The notes: generated by a model from the sequence alone, not told the origin. Counted from the first letter of the stretch, positions 36,801 to 45,091 are shown. The stretch: 62,816 nucleotides of DNA from Desulfamplus sp. (GCA_015232935.1 JADFYT010000001.1:1-62816), one strand, 5' to 3'. Numbers and translations are program-made.

Positions 36801-37047
36801 AACCTTGAAAATTGATAAAAGCTTTATTGACCATATATGTGATGAGGAGGACAATTCATCAGAACTTGTCAAAATAATCACCTCTCTGGCCGGCAACATG
36901 AACATGAAGGTTGTTGCTGAAGGTGTTGAAACAAAAGAACAGCTTGATCGTCTCCGTTTGCTTGGATGTGATCAGGCCCAGGGCTACCTTGTTTCAAGAC
37001 CCCTTCCCGCAGAAAAATTTGAGGATTTTCTTCTATCTTCATATTAA
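33880..37047 (+). CDS. CHASE4-PAS-PAS-GGDEF-EAL cyclic-di-GMP signalling protein
   Basis: Membrane protein of 1055 residues. The N-terminal helix (7-27) and a second helix near 262-287 flank a periplasmic CHASE4-like sensor (MLVADWAFWDDTYLF). A linker and two PAS domains (about 340-460 and 465-590) follow. The GGDEF motif is intact (671-675) with an I-site RRCD (662-665). The EAL domain has EAL (799-801) and DDFGTGYSSLYYL. Both synthase and phosphodiesterase sites look competent, so the net activity is not predictable. A 40-residue Asn/Ser/Lys-rich insertion (about 848-888) splits the EAL domain. GGAGG precedes the ATG. Confidence 0.92.
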   Translation: MSLRKTTLLIIIFCFTILVATLFITTRNITYNKFEALEDKFIIANLNRSMNAISAIITNLDMLVADWAFWDDTYLFLQGKKEDYITSNLPIQTFNNQNNNIIILLNTKKELVWGKYLSPSGEELLALPPGTIETVTRFINNPAEPGDNKKGFKGILLSGNLIYMAACRPVLTSNQEGPSVGWCFMARELEHKTVESLEERIELDLEIAGIDDKKMLVHLSDSPLIEKEKDSLVCFGIIKDLKGEPAAVISVRASREIFASGVAVLHMILMAIIVTGLFMGGLSMFFLEKGVLKRILTLNSQVQSVTKSCINKGVGIPGNDEIASLARSIQNMLVKLQENESFLTQILASIPAGIVVIDEKSGVIKEISLNALRMLDKKYEDVVGTNYIQFLLPYPAEIFESLEEDRDHNRIIIKSMETILITTNGDEIPVIRSVARIIREGRPMLLEMFLDFTDLHEVQKALSESEEKYKTLFMNTGNAAILVAEDTTIRLANQEFIKLAKVPGTEWVEGRSWVDFFHTEEVNRMMEFHKLRRSDQSHAAPRQYETRFINHHGEIRFVSLTVAMLPGTTMSVCSILDITDWKKAEQDLAKKAFFDSLTNLPNRQLFNNRLEHALDFARRNENMIGVFLLDIDDFKNVNDSMGHQSGDKVLQEISMRLNNRLRRCDTLARLGGDEFSLIIQDLDDIGELCKIADTIIDDFKLPFTINSMEFYLGVSIGISVFPNDGHDAEMLIKNADLAMYQSKQQGKNRYKIFTEELNSKAQRRVALERDLRQAIATENFEVYYQPKIFIENGTVYGMEALVRGKRADGTMIPPGEFIPFAEESGLVVPLDMIVLKKACLDTVRWISQNNSSSDKNPSDNNGQSYKNNLNGKNNHGRLINQKDRNSRNLVVSVNISTRHFHIKGFVESVQEILKLTGLPPSSLELEVTETALMKDISQAMNAIEQLSSLGISFSLDDFGTGYSSLYYLSNLPFQTLKIDKSFIDHICDEEDNSSELVKIITSLAGNMNMKVVAEGVETKEQLDRLRLLGCDQAQGYLVSRPLPAEKFEDFLLSSY

Positions 37048-37214
37048 GTCAGAGGATTTAATTATGAAGATAGATTTCCAGAAAAGTCTTTTCATCCCTC
37101 CGAGGGTTTTAGCCCCATGGCGACATGGTTCCAAATTTTTTTTGCCAATTTTAAAACCATAATAGATGCACAATTCAGACATTTAACAAGATAGATGTAT
37201 TAAGGAGATATTTA

Positions 37215-38480
37215 ATGGACAGGAGTTTGAAGTTTTTTTTCAGCATAATGATGATAATAGCACTGTGTTTCGGATACGCGGCTATCTACTTTCCCCTTGA
37301 AAACCATGATTTTGAGCGGCTTCATATTTTTCTTTTCAATCTTTGTACCGGTGGCACCATTATTCTATACTTTACAGAGGGAACTGGCCGTCTTTCCGCC
37401 CGTACTTGGCTGTTTTTGCTCTTTTCACTTCTTTATTCCCTGTTCGCCTTTCTCAAGATATATCCTGTGACCATATTTATATCATTAGGCCTTGCATCTA
37501 TTGTGGAGAGTTTAAGAATTGAAAGGTTCTCCTTGTTTCCGTGGAATTTCTTTAGCATGAGGGAGCCGGTTTCCGCCAAATTTCATCAGGCGTCGCTGCT
37601 ATGCCTCTCTATCGGGCTTCTGATGTCAAGCGCGGTTATCATCAACAATGAATTCATCCACGCGGTAACTATGGACAAACTGGTGCTGAACACATTTTTT
37701 CTTGGATTCTCCTTTCCCCTGTCTCTGATTACTTTGTCTGTTATTTTTTCAATGATAAGAACCAATGGAGATCCCAAACAGACTGTAACCCTTAAAAACA
37801 AAGGATCTAACTGCGTTAGCAGCACATACAACACAAACCACGAGTCAAAAACTGCAAATAGAACCCGCATTAATGCCGGAAAAAGAAAAACAGGGGTCTT
37901 CAGATATTGCGGTTCAGGGAAACCAGATATTGAAAACATAAACAACATTCTGTCAGTAGTTTGTTTCTGGGCCATCAACCTTGGAGTGATTATATTTTTT
38001 GTATTTATTCTGTTTGAGAAATTTTATCCTCAGCTTTTTGTTACATCCATTTTGTTCATTGCGGTCATAACTGTATTTCGTCTTTACCGAAAGTTTGGAC
38101 AAAAAATGCAGCAGAAACAGTTTCTCTCTTCAGGCATTGGATTTTTAATTGCGACAGCAATTTCCGGAATTATCTATATCCTTTACCAGATGGCTCCTGA
38201 TTATAATCCCGAGAATACCAAATGGCTCCTCAGGATTCATACCTTTGCATCTCTTTATGGGTGGAATCTTTGCGGTCTTGCAGTTATATGCAGGTTCAAG
38301 GATTTCCCCATACGACTCCACTCCGGTGTGGTAATAGCTATCCACTGGCTTACGGCTATTGTGCTTGCCCCGCTTGGAACACACTTTGTTTTTTTCGCAC
38401 TTATGGCTGTAGCTGGCTATATTTTCATTGTTGTTACCCTGTTTTTCAGCAACATAAGCACACGTCAAAGAACCTGGTAA
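37215..38480 (+). CDS. Polytopic membrane protein of unknown function
   Basis: 421 residues with about 10 hydrophobic helices (for example FFSIMMIIALCFGYAAIYF, TWLFLLFSLLYSLFAFL, HWLTAIVLAPLGTHFVFFAL) and no signal for a transporter family I can name. A polar, basic loop of about 50 residues (190-240, Asn/Thr/Lys-rich) separates two membrane halves and looks like another low-complexity insertion. GGAG precedes the ATG. It is followed 31 bp later by a DHH phosphoesterase, probably in the same transcript. Confidence 0.72.
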   Translation: MDRSLKFFFSIMMIIALCFGYAAIYFPLENHDFERLHIFLFNLCTGGTIILYFTEGTGRLSARTWLFLLFSLLYSLFAFLKIYPVTIFISLGLASIVESLRIERFSLFPWNFFSMREPVSAKFHQASLLCLSIGLLMSSAVIINNEFIHAVTMDKLVLNTFFLGFSFPLSLITLSVIFSMIRTNGDPKQTVTLKNKGSNCVSSTYNTNHESKTANRTRINAGKRKTGVFRYCGSGKPDIENINNILSVVCFWAINLGVIIFFVFILFEKFYPQLFVTSILFIAVITVFRLYRKFGQKMQQKQFLSSGIGFLIATAISGIIYILYQMAPDYNPENTKWLLRIHTFASLYGWNLCGLAVICRFKDFPIRLHSGVVIAIHWLTAIVLAPLGTHFVFFALMAVAGYIFIVVTLFFSNISTRQRTW

Positions 38481-38511
38481 AGTTCTCCACTTTAGCCCAA
38501 AAGGGACAATC

Positions 38512-39537
38512 ATGAGCCATATTCAGAAACTTGAGAAATTCATATCCCTCTTTTCACCGGACAACAGGGTGCTTGTTGTCATCAATGCGGATCCTGATGC
38601 CATTGCAAGTGCCATGGCAGTCAAGCGTCTTCTGTGGCGAAAGGTAAGCGAGGTCAAGATCACATATTTTAATGAGATCCGACGACCAGACAATCTTACC
38701 ATGCTGAGGGTTTTGAATATAGATATTATCCCCATCAAAGAGATTGATGAAAAAAATTTCGATAAGTTTGTAGTTGTGGATTCTCAGCCCGATCACCACG
38801 AATGCTTTGCAATGTTCCGTTATGACGCCATTATTGACCACCATCCTCTTTCCTGTGATTGTGCTGTTTTCAATGATATACGTCCTGAGTATGGGGCGTG
38901 TTCCACAATGATGACCGAATATATAAAGGCTGCGGATATCAAACCATCAAAACCTCTTGCAACAGCCATGCTTATGGGAATCAAGACAGATACATCCGGT
39001 TTTTTGCGTCAAACTGCCATGGAAGATGTAAGAGCCTTCCAGTTTCTATACAAATATGCGAATCCATCGTTGATAGCCAGAATCGAACATGCTGAATTCA
39101 GGGAAAAGGATGTTGACTTTATTGCAAGAGCCATCAGAAAAAAAAAGATCATCAACCACAGGGTATACGCCCATACCGGTAAAATTGAAAACCCGGATCA
39201 ATGCGTAATCACAGCGGATTTTTTCATGAAAATCGACAGTGCCAACTGGAGCATTGTTTCTGGTATCTACAACCAGAAACTGATCATTATCATAAGAAAT
39301 GACGGTCTGCGTAAAAGTGCGGGCAACACGGTCAAACAGGCGTTTGATTTCATTGGCTCAGCCGGTGGTCACCGTACCATGGCAAGGGTTGAAATAAAAA
39401 TGGAAGATCTGGCAAAAGAATTATCTGTGTCTCACTCTCAAGCCATCTCTTCTGGCTCTCATGCTATTGATGACTCTTTTATTTCTGAGTGGATCATTGA
39501 AAAAATAGAACTTCATGCAGGTACCAAGACAGAGTAG
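38512..39537 (+). CDS. DHH-family phosphoesterase (NrnA/RecJ-like)
   Basis: 341-residue cytosolic phosphoesterase. Metal-binding motifs are NADPDAIASA (a DxD-type start with Pro between the Asp residues), VVDSQPDHH and IDHHPLS. The C-terminal DHHA1-like part has GSAGGHRTMARV. Relatives degrade nano-RNA, cyclic dinucleotides or pAp. In a genome rich in GGDEF/EAL proteins a linear-dinucleotide role is attractive but unproven. It sits 31 bp after a membrane protein gene. Confidence 0.87.
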   Translation: MSHIQKLEKFISLFSPDNRVLVVINADPDAIASAMAVKRLLWRKVSEVKITYFNEIRRPDNLTMLRVLNIDIIPIKEIDEKNFDKFVVVDSQPDHHECFAMFRYDAIIDHHPLSCDCAVFNDIRPEYGACSTMMTEYIKAADIKPSKPLATAMLMGIKTDTSGFLRQTAMEDVRAFQFLYKYANPSLIARIEHAEFREKDVDFIARAIRKKKIINHRVYAHTGKIENPDQCVITADFFMKIDSANWSIVSGIYNQKLIIIIRNDGLRKSAGNTVKQAFDFIGSAGGHRTMARVEIKMEDLAKELSVSHSQAISSGSHAIDDSFISEWIIEKIELHAGTKTE

Positions 39538-39554
39538 TCAACCAAACTAATGCT

Positions 39555-39638
39555 TCCTCAAGTTCAAAGTGTCTGGCCTGTTTTAAGAAGATTTAATGCT
39601 TGGAGATCTTTTTCACCAGACAGCTAAACCTTGAAAGA
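39555..39638. repeat. 84-bp palindromic repeat (family D), copy 2
   Basis: Inverted arms at 39555-39578 and 39614-39638 match those of the copy at 3281-3366, with CTAAACCTTGAAAGA identical at the right end. As there, it starts less than 20 bp after a stop codon. Confidence 0.65.
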
Positions 39639-39675
39639 GTACTAACCGTAAAAAAAATAGCTTGAATCGACCTAT

Positions 39676-39698
39676 CCACGCCCAAAGGACGTGGTTTT
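39676..39698 (+). terminator. Small hairpin with T run
   Basis: CCACG...CGTGG stem with an inner CC/GG pair and TTTT following; a plausible terminator for the DHH phosphoesterase gene. Confidence 0.4.
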
Positions 39699-39914
39699 CT
39701 AAAGACAAATAAAACCATGTTTTTTACCACAATTTCATCAATCACTTCCAAAATCATCACCTGGCACCAAGTTTGCATCTTATATTTATAACAGGATTTG
39801 ATTATAACTTGAAGGCAAACTTAAAGTTGACAACAGACTGAAAGTGTCATTTGGGCTTACATGTTATAAATAACCACCTTTTTAATCAACGATTGATTCA
39901 CGGAGGTAGATGAG

Positions 39915-40262
39915 ATGAGACTTAAAGATATAAAAAATAATCTGAATATTGTAAATGCCGTTGACTGGGATATGACTCCTGAAGAGGCTATTGCCCTCCA
40001 TCTTGAATGGGGGCAGTTGAGAGGGCAGGCATATTACAGGGATCACAATAATGAAACTGTATATTTCGCAATTAATACATGGAAAAAACCACCTATAGTA
40101 ACCCTGATAAAACGTAAAGGGTTTGATTCAGAAGAGCTGTCAACATTCAGAATGCCGAAAAAAATTGAAAATAAATTTATAGAGTCTCACGGAAAACATA
40201 AAGGCGTATTTGCTGTGGATGGAGAGGTCAGAGAGTGGCTTAAAAAAGAGCTGGATTGTTGA
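39915..40262 (+). CDS. Conserved hypothetical protein (DVU0772-like)
   Basis: 115-residue soluble protein. The segment VDWDMTPEEAIALHLEWG resembles the conserved hypothetical family labelled DVU0772 in sulfate reducers; this label is from memory. No function is known. GGAGG lies just before the start; ATG 39910 is followed at once by a stop, so ATG 39915 is used. A strong terminator follows. Confidence 0.7.
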   Translation: MRLKDIKNNLNIVNAVDWDMTPEEAIALHLEWGQLRGQAYYRDHNNETVYFAINTWKKPPIVTLIKRKGFDSEELSTFRMPKKIENKFIESHGKHKGVFAVDGEVREWLKKELDC

Positions 40263-40332
40263 TATTGGCTGTATAACAGGACTGTCACGCCAAGGCAGGA
40301 TGATTATAAGGATAAGCGGTTCAAGATTTTGA

Positions 40333-40376
40333 AACCCCACCTTCTGGGTCTGTGATTCGGAAGGTGGGGGTTTTTT
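40333..40376. terminator. Bidirectional intrinsic terminator
   Basis: CCCCACCTTC (40335-40344) pairs with 40360-40369, followed by TTTTTT. A-rich sequence on the other side lets it serve both the 115-residue gene and the convergent rubredoxin gene. Confidence 0.85.
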
Positions 40377-40403
40377 ATAAATTTTCAACTGAGTCCAGCC
40401 AGA

Positions 40404-40562
40404 TTACTCTTTTGAAAAATCCTCTTTTGAAGCACCGCAGATAGGACATTTCCAGTCATCAGGAATACTGTTAAAATCTGTACCGGCGTCAATTCCATTA
40501 TCAGGATCACCAACTTCAGGATCATACACATAACCACAAAGATCACATACATACTTATCCAT
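40404..40562 (-). CDS. Rubredoxin
   Basis: 52-residue mononuclear iron electron carrier. The frame starts MDKYVCDLCGYVYDPEVGD and ends with DDWKCPICGASKEDFSKE. Both CxxCG ligand pairs (YVCDLCGY near 6-9 and WKCPICGA near 39-42) are intact, and the length is typical (52-54). GGAG lies nine bases before the ATG. It is likely part of an oxygen-detoxification or low-potential electron route with the cydAB genes nearby. Confidence 0.95.
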   Translation of the reverse strand: MDKYVCDLCGYVYDPEVGDPDNGIDAGTDFNSIPDDWKCPICGASKEDFSKE

Positions 40563-40716
40563 AACTACAATTCTCCTTCAATTTTAAATTTTTAACAAAT
40601 GGCTGAAAATACGCCTGACGAGTAACACATAGAACAAATGAGTGACGCATAAAACAAAAATACTACTTTATTAAATCTACTTGAGATAGCCTTCCACACC
40701 TTCTCTCTCTGAAAAA

Positions 40717-40917
40717 TCAGAATGCCTTACCAGACTCAACACCAATCGATTTCAGTACGTAAGCCAGAGGGCAGAAGCCTGTAAAGGCGGCCTGGGTCAT
40801 ATTTGCACCAACAAAGGCAGTCAGCCATAGCCAGTGAATGCTATGTGAAACTGCAAATATGACACTCAAAAGGATTAAAGTTCCAGCGAATGCAAAAACT
40901 ATTCTGTCAATATTCAT
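40717..40917 (-). CDS. DUF2892 (YgaP-like) small membrane protein
   Basis: 66 residues with two hydrophobic helices (IVFAFAGTLILLSVIFAV and LWLTAFVGANMTQAAF) and the conserved ending GFCPLAYVLKSIGV, which places it in the DUF2892 family, the membrane part of YgaP-type rhodanese proteins. No rhodanese domain is attached. GGAG precedes the ATG. It lies between the rubredoxin and cytochrome bd genes on the same strand. Confidence 0.88.
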   Translation of the reverse strand: MNIDRIVFAFAGTLILLSVIFAVSHSIHWLWLTAFVGANMTQAAFTGFCPLAYVLKSIGVESGKAF

Positions 40918-41089
40918 GATCTTAAGGCTCCTTTATAAATTTGGCCTTCAGGCCGTAAAACCCAAGGATTCATACTTGGGATACAAGTTCGGTTTAGCGT
41001 TTTGGCTAGAGCACAGTTCATCTGTTTCAACCCAGAAGCAATTGCAGCCAGGCAGCTCATTTTTTGTTGCTCAGAAGATGCCCTGAATA

Positions 41090-42106
41090 TCAATACTCCA
41101 TCTCTTCCTTGGATAATCTACCCTGAAACAGCTTGTATGTCCACATCTGATACCCGATTACCACAGGAATAAAAATCACAACCACACCCAGCATTATCGT
41201 AAGGGTCATTGGGCTTGACGAATCATTAAACGCGGTCAGATGATACTTTGAGTCTATAAGCGATGGGAAAAGAACAGGAAAGAGGCCGATAATTCCAAAG
41301 AAGGTACAACTTACAATAGTAAGGGCGGAAGAACACCAGGCTTTAAAATATTCCCTCCTTGCAAGAAAAAATTTTACTATCAGAAGAGAGATTACAGAAA
41401 TGGCAATAACCAGAACAAAAGCGGGGTTTTTTATGTAGTTATCATAGAGACGGGTTGCAAAAGCAGAGGCAACGAGAAAAATAACAGCCACAGGTACCAG
41501 AACCAACCATATCTTTTGTGCAAGTGCTGTCACCCTCTCATGCAAGTCACCTTCTGTTTTCATGGCAAGCCAGTTGGCACCATGAAGCATGAAAAGCAGA
41601 AGAAACAACAGCCCTCCAAGAACACCGTAAGGATTCAGAAGCATCAGGATATTCCCGTGGTAAATTCCTTGGCCATCAAACGGAATGCCCCTGAAAATAT
41701 TGGCAAATGCCACACCAAAAAGAAGAGCGGGAACAAAGCTGCCGATAAATATGCAAAGATCCCATATTCTCTTCCAGCCTTGATTCTCAATCTGTCCCCT
41801 GAATTCAAATGCAACTCCTCTTAAAATAAGGGCGAATAGAATAAGCAGCAACGGAGTATAAAGCGAAGAGAACATAACCGCATAAACCTTGGGAAATGCT
41901 GCAAAGGTGACCCCGCCGGCAGTAATTAGCCAAACCTCGTTACCATCCCAGAATGGACCTATGGAGTTAATCATCGCTCTTTTATCCTCCTCAGACTTGC
42001 CCAGAACAGGATAAAGCGTTCCAACGCCAAAATCAAAGCCATCTGTCATGAAGAAGATTGCCCATAAAAGGCCCCATAGGAAAAACCATATTGTCTGTAG
42101 AATCAT
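41090..42106 (-). CDS. cydB: Cytochrome bd ubiquinol oxidase subunit II
   Basis: 338-residue polytopic inner-membrane protein, subunit II of the quinol-oxidising cytochrome bd complex. The N-terminus IWFFLWGLLWAIFFMTDGFD carries the conserved FxxxDGFD, followed by GPFWDGNEVWLI, both diagnostic of CydB. About eight helices are visible and length is usual. It lies 45 bp downstream of cydA. In an anaerobe the complex removes trace O2 at high affinity. Confidence 0.96.
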   Translation of the reverse strand: MILQTIWFFLWGLLWAIFFMTDGFDFGVGTLYPVLGKSEEDKRAMINSIGPFWDGNEVWLITAGGVTFAAFPKVYAVMFSSLYTPLLLILFALILRGVAFEFRGQIENQGWKRIWDLCIFIGSFVPALLFGVAFANIFRGIPFDGQGIYHGNILMLLNPYGVLGGLLFLLLFMLHGANWLAMKTEGDLHERVTALAQKIWLVLVPVAVIFLVASAFATRLYDNYIKNPAFVLVIAISVISLLIVKFFLARREYFKAWCSSALTIVSCTFFGIIGLFPVLFPSLIDSKYHLTAFNDSSSPMTLTIMLGVVVIFIPVVIGYQMWTYKLFQGRLSKEEMEY

Positions 42107-42151
42107 TTTTTTAAAACTCCTTTTTAATTCTTAATCATATAATGTTCAAAG

Positions 42152-43474
42152 TCAATTCTTTACATGAATCTTTACGGGAAGAGGTCCTTTTACGGCGTTT
42201 TTAGCAATAAGATAGTAACCCACACCACCAAGAAGGCCATAAATTACGATAAAGGCTATAAGTGAAATCATGACCTGGTATCCTGCAATCGGAGATACAG
42301 CCTCGGATGTTTTCATCAAGCCATAAACAATCCACGGCTGACGTCCTACCTCTGCAACTACCCAGCCCATTTCTATTGCTATATAGGGAAGAGGGATGGA
42401 AAAAAGCATTATTTTAAGAAATAACGGGGATTCCATCAATTTTTCTCTTCTGAACCATCCATAAACCATAAGTATTATAAACAGCGTTCCAAGCCCCACC
42501 ATAATTCTGAATGCGGCAAATGTAATGAGCACCGGAGGACGTTCATCTGCCGGAAAATCATTAATTCCCCTTACTGTTGCGTTAAAATCATGAAATCCAA
42601 GAAAACTTAGCAAGCCCGGAATAGAGCCGATCTCGATAAGGTTTTTTCCAGAGTCTTCGTCAGGAATGGCAAACATAATGATTGGTGCACTGGATTTTGT
42701 CTCCCAGTGTGCCTCCATGGCGGCAAGTTTGGCAGGCTGGACTTCCGCAACATGGGTACCATGAAGATCTCCGGTGAATCCTGTAAGCAAAGAAGCTACC
42801 AGCCCGAATACCAGGGCTATTTTGAATGATCTGTGGAAAAAATCAATATGCTGTTTTTTAAGAAGATGCCAGGCACTTATACCCATGACAAAAAAAGCGG
42901 CCAGAAGACATGCAGATGGTAAAACGTGAGCGATCTCAAGCAGGCCGAACTTATTGAATAAAACTTCAAAGAAGTTGCTCATTTCAGCTCGTCCGTTACG
43001 GATGGTATAACCCACAGGATGCTGCATGAAGCCGTTGGCAGTAAGAATCCAGACAGCGGAAAAATTACCTGCAATGGCAACAAGCCACATAACCCCTGCA
43101 TGAGCTTTGGCAGAGAGTTTTTTCCAGCCAAATATCCAGATGCCAATAAAGGTCGATTCCAGAAAAAAAGCCACAGAGGCCTCAATGGCAAGAAGGGAGC
43201 CAAACACATCTCCCACATATTCTGAATAGCGTGACCAGTTGGTTCCAAACTGGAACTCAAGAGTAATACCTGTCACCACACCGACAGCAAAATTAATCAG
43301 AAACAGTTTTCCCCAGAACTTTGTCATTTGAAGATAAACCTTGTCTCCGGTTCTGGCATACTGGGTCTCCATCCAGGCAATGATTATGGAAAGCCCAAGG
43401 GTTAATGGTACAAAAAGAAAATGAAACATGGTTGCAACGGCAAATTGCAGCCGGGAAAGAAAAACAGGATCCAT
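42152..43474 (-). CDS. cydA: Cytochrome bd ubiquinol oxidase subunit I
   Basis: 440-residue heme-bearing subunit of cytochrome bd. It begins MDPVFLSRLQFAVATMFHFL with the b595/d-ligand histidine, then GxxLEFQFGTNW with the conserved glutamate and tryptophan, and IEMGWVVAEVGRQPWIVYG with the quinol-site region. At 440 residues it has a short Q-loop, unlike the about 520-residue E. coli type. AGGA precedes the ATG. Forms an operon with cydB. Confidence 0.96.
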   Translation of the reverse strand: MDPVFLSRLQFAVATMFHFLFVPLTLGLSIIIAWMETQYARTGDKVYLQMTKFWGKLFLINFAVGVVTGITLEFQFGTNWSRYSEYVGDVFGSLLAIEASVAFFLESTFIGIWIFGWKKLSAKAHAGVMWLVAIAGNFSAVWILTANGFMQHPVGYTIRNGRAEMSNFFEVLFNKFGLLEIAHVLPSACLLAAFFVMGISAWHLLKKQHIDFFHRSFKIALVFGLVASLLTGFTGDLHGTHVAEVQPAKLAAMEAHWETKSSAPIIMFAIPDEDSGKNLIEIGSIPGLLSFLGFHDFNATVRGINDFPADERPPVLITFAAFRIMVGLGTLFIILMVYGWFRREKLMESPLFLKIMLFSIPLPYIAIEMGWVVAEVGRQPWIVYGLMKTSEAVSPIAGYQVMISLIAFIVIYGLLGGVGYYLIAKNAVKGPLPVKIHVKN

Positions 43475-44117
43475 GATATCCTCCGAAAATCATTAAAATT
43501 TTAAAAACAGTTCTGAACAAAATAAAGTGATATTCAAAACCGACTCCCGATGAGTCAGCAGATAATGCTTGTCAGTGAACTTTGAATAGTTTTCAGCAAA
43601 TCAGAGATTTAAAAATATTTCAAGAAATAAAGCAATAGACATGCCATTTTTTCCCATAAAACAAACAGGTCTTTATAACTTCATGCTATCGTACTACAGT
43701 AACCTGTCTGATGCTGTCTCACTGAATCATAGTTGTACCGCCAACAGATGCGACACTTGGGTTTCAATTAAAATCAGGATGTGCTTTTCCAAATACAAAT
43801 AAATGGGACAAAATATTTTATGAGGATAATTTTCAAGATGGTATGGATGGTGCATTATCATCTTGATAACGGCCATGCCCTGATGGGCACAATGAAAAAT
43901 GAAAGTCTTATAATTACAACTGTCTCAGGAGACTTTCACATAAAAATCAATAAAATTTAAAACCTGACAGAGTCAGCAACAACAAAGATACTTTTTTATT
44001 TTTCATGAATTTAAATCCCAAAAAAAATACAAAAAAGCTGATTATGTTCCCACTTAAGGAATTTCAGTCAGACATTAATTGCAGCAAAGATGATTATGTT
44101 CTGGAGACCCTTTTGCC
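43475..44117. other. Intergenic region upstream of cydA and of a small gene cluster
   Basis: 643 bp between divergent transcription units, with no gene seen. It contains the family-A leader element (43866-43946), here 172 bp upstream of the next ATG, farther than at the other copies. Confidence 0.55.
43866..43946 (+). promoter_or_regulatory. Structured leader element (family A), copy 3
   Basis: Hairpin 1 TGCCC-TGAT-GGGCA is at 43876-43889 and the linker CACAATGAAAAATGA follows. Hairpin 2 pairs 43900-43908 with 43930-43938 (9 bp, perfect). The copy is almost identical to that at 14288 over about 78 bases, including the loop of hairpin 2. Confidence 0.65.
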
Positions 44118-44324
44118 ATGCTAAAAAAAAAATATAACATAAATATACAAAGAACATTGGAACTTGCCGAAGCAATGATACTTCTTGCGAGGCAAGGTGA
44201 TGAGGCAAGAGAGGATTCAGGTTGTGGTGTTCTTTATGGAACTCTTCTTGATGCAGGATTTAAAATAAAACAACTCGCATCAAAAGAGAAGGAGGCACAT
44301 ATCAATAAAGGCGGATGGCAGTAA
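44118..44324 (+). CDS. Small conserved hypothetical protein
   Basis: 68 residues, soluble and helical, Lys/Glu-rich, with DSGCGVLYGTLLDAGFKI as its most conserved-looking segment. No family is recognised. A weak GGAGA lies before the ATG. It is followed 23 bp later by a ferredoxin gene, so both are probably expressed together. Confidence 0.65.
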   Translation: MLKKKYNINIQRTLELAEAMILLARQGDEAREDSGCGVLYGTLLDAGFKIKQLASKEKEAHINKGGWQ

Positions 44325-44347
44325 TAGTTTCAATATAGAGGTGAATT

Positions 44348-44638
44348 ATGAAAACACCTGTCATTGATATCAGTGAATGTGTTTTGTGTGATATCTGTGT
44401 AGAGTTGTGTCCGGACATTTTTATAAAAAATCAAGCTGGATATATTGAAGTTTCAGACAGTTTTCCAGAAATTATTGATAAATACTTGAACGAAGACACT
44501 TTTACTTCTTTGGATGCAGACGGCTGCGAGAAAGAGCTTCTGATCAAACGCCTGGAAGAAGATATAAATGATGTAATAAAAAGTTGTATAGGAGGCTGCA
44601 TATCATGGGGTGAAAAAACTCAAACAGACAATATATGA
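44348..44638 (+). CDS. [4Fe-4S] ferredoxin-like protein
   Basis: 96-residue protein with the N-terminal cluster motif CVLCDICVELCP (Cys 12, 15, 18, 22) and a C-terminal SCIGGCISW, the layout of single-cluster ferredoxins in which the remote cysteine closes the cluster. A helical insertion with one further Cys (DGCEKE) separates the two. It probably serves as an electron carrier for a redox enzyme not encoded here. AGGTG precedes the ATG. It overlaps the next gene by 29 nt. Confidence 0.82.
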   Translation: MKTPVIDISECVLCDICVELCPDIFIKNQAGYIEVSDSFPEIIDKYLNEDTFTSLDADGCEKELLIKRLEEDINDVIKSCIGGCISWGEKTQTDNI

Positions 44639-45047
44639 ACTGCTCACGATGAGTGATGAGCAAAAGGCTATCGAGGAACTCCTTGAATTTCCACCAGCCA
44701 AATCCATAAACCCCCTTTTTTCATTTATCCAGAACTCTAACGAAAATATAAAATGGAGAGCAGTCAGAGCTATGGGTAAAGTTGTCGCAAAGATGGCATC
44801 TAAAAATCTTGAATCTGCCCGAGTTGTCATGAGACGGCTAATGTGGAGTCTTAATGACGAATCAGGAGGTATAGGATGGGGGGCACCTGAAGCCATGGGA
44901 GAGATCATGGCTCAGGATGAGAGGCTTGCAAGTGAATACAAAAAAATTCTTTTGTCCTATGTTGATGAAAAGGGCAATTTTCTTGAGCATGAACCACTCA
45001 GAAAAGGAGCTGTATGGGCTATTGAGCGTCTCTCTACTACTCCATAA
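44610..45047 (+). CDS. HEAT-like repeat protein (DVU0298-like)
   Basis: 145 residues of paired helices resembling HEAT repeats, with NIKWRAVRAMGKVVAKMA and MWSLNDESGGIGWGAPEAMG as the conserved cores. This matches the conserved hypothetical family labelled DVU0298 in sulfate reducers (from memory). A scaffolding role is possible. The best start is GTG 44610, 13 bases after AGGAGG, overlapping the ferredoxin gene by 29 nt; ATG 44605 is followed by an immediate stop. The first internal ATG is 44649. Confidence 0.78.
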   Translation: MKKLKQTIYELLTMSDEQKAIEELLEFPPAKSINPLFSFIQNSNENIKWRAVRAMGKVVAKMASKNLESARVVMRRLMWSLNDESGGIGWGAPEAMGEIMAQDERLASEYKKILLSYVDEKGNFLEHEPLRKGAVWAIERLSTTP

Positions 45048-45051
45048 AACA

Positions 45052-45091
45052 TAGAGCATTTCCGGAAGCTTTAGAGCATTCCCGGAAGCTT
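45052..45091. repeat. Two 20-bp tandem direct repeats
   Basis: TAGAGCATTTCCGGAAGCTT and TAGAGCATTCCCGGAAGCTT are head to tail, starting right after the stop codon of the HEAT-like gene. Each unit contains the short palindrome TTCCGGAA or its variant. Confidence 0.9.

Larger units (their letters stand above)
39538..39914. other. Intergenic region
   Basis: 377 bp containing the family-D palindrome (39555-39638) and a small terminator-like hairpin (39676-39698). The remaining 200 bp are AT-rich with no gene seen. Confidence 0.55.
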
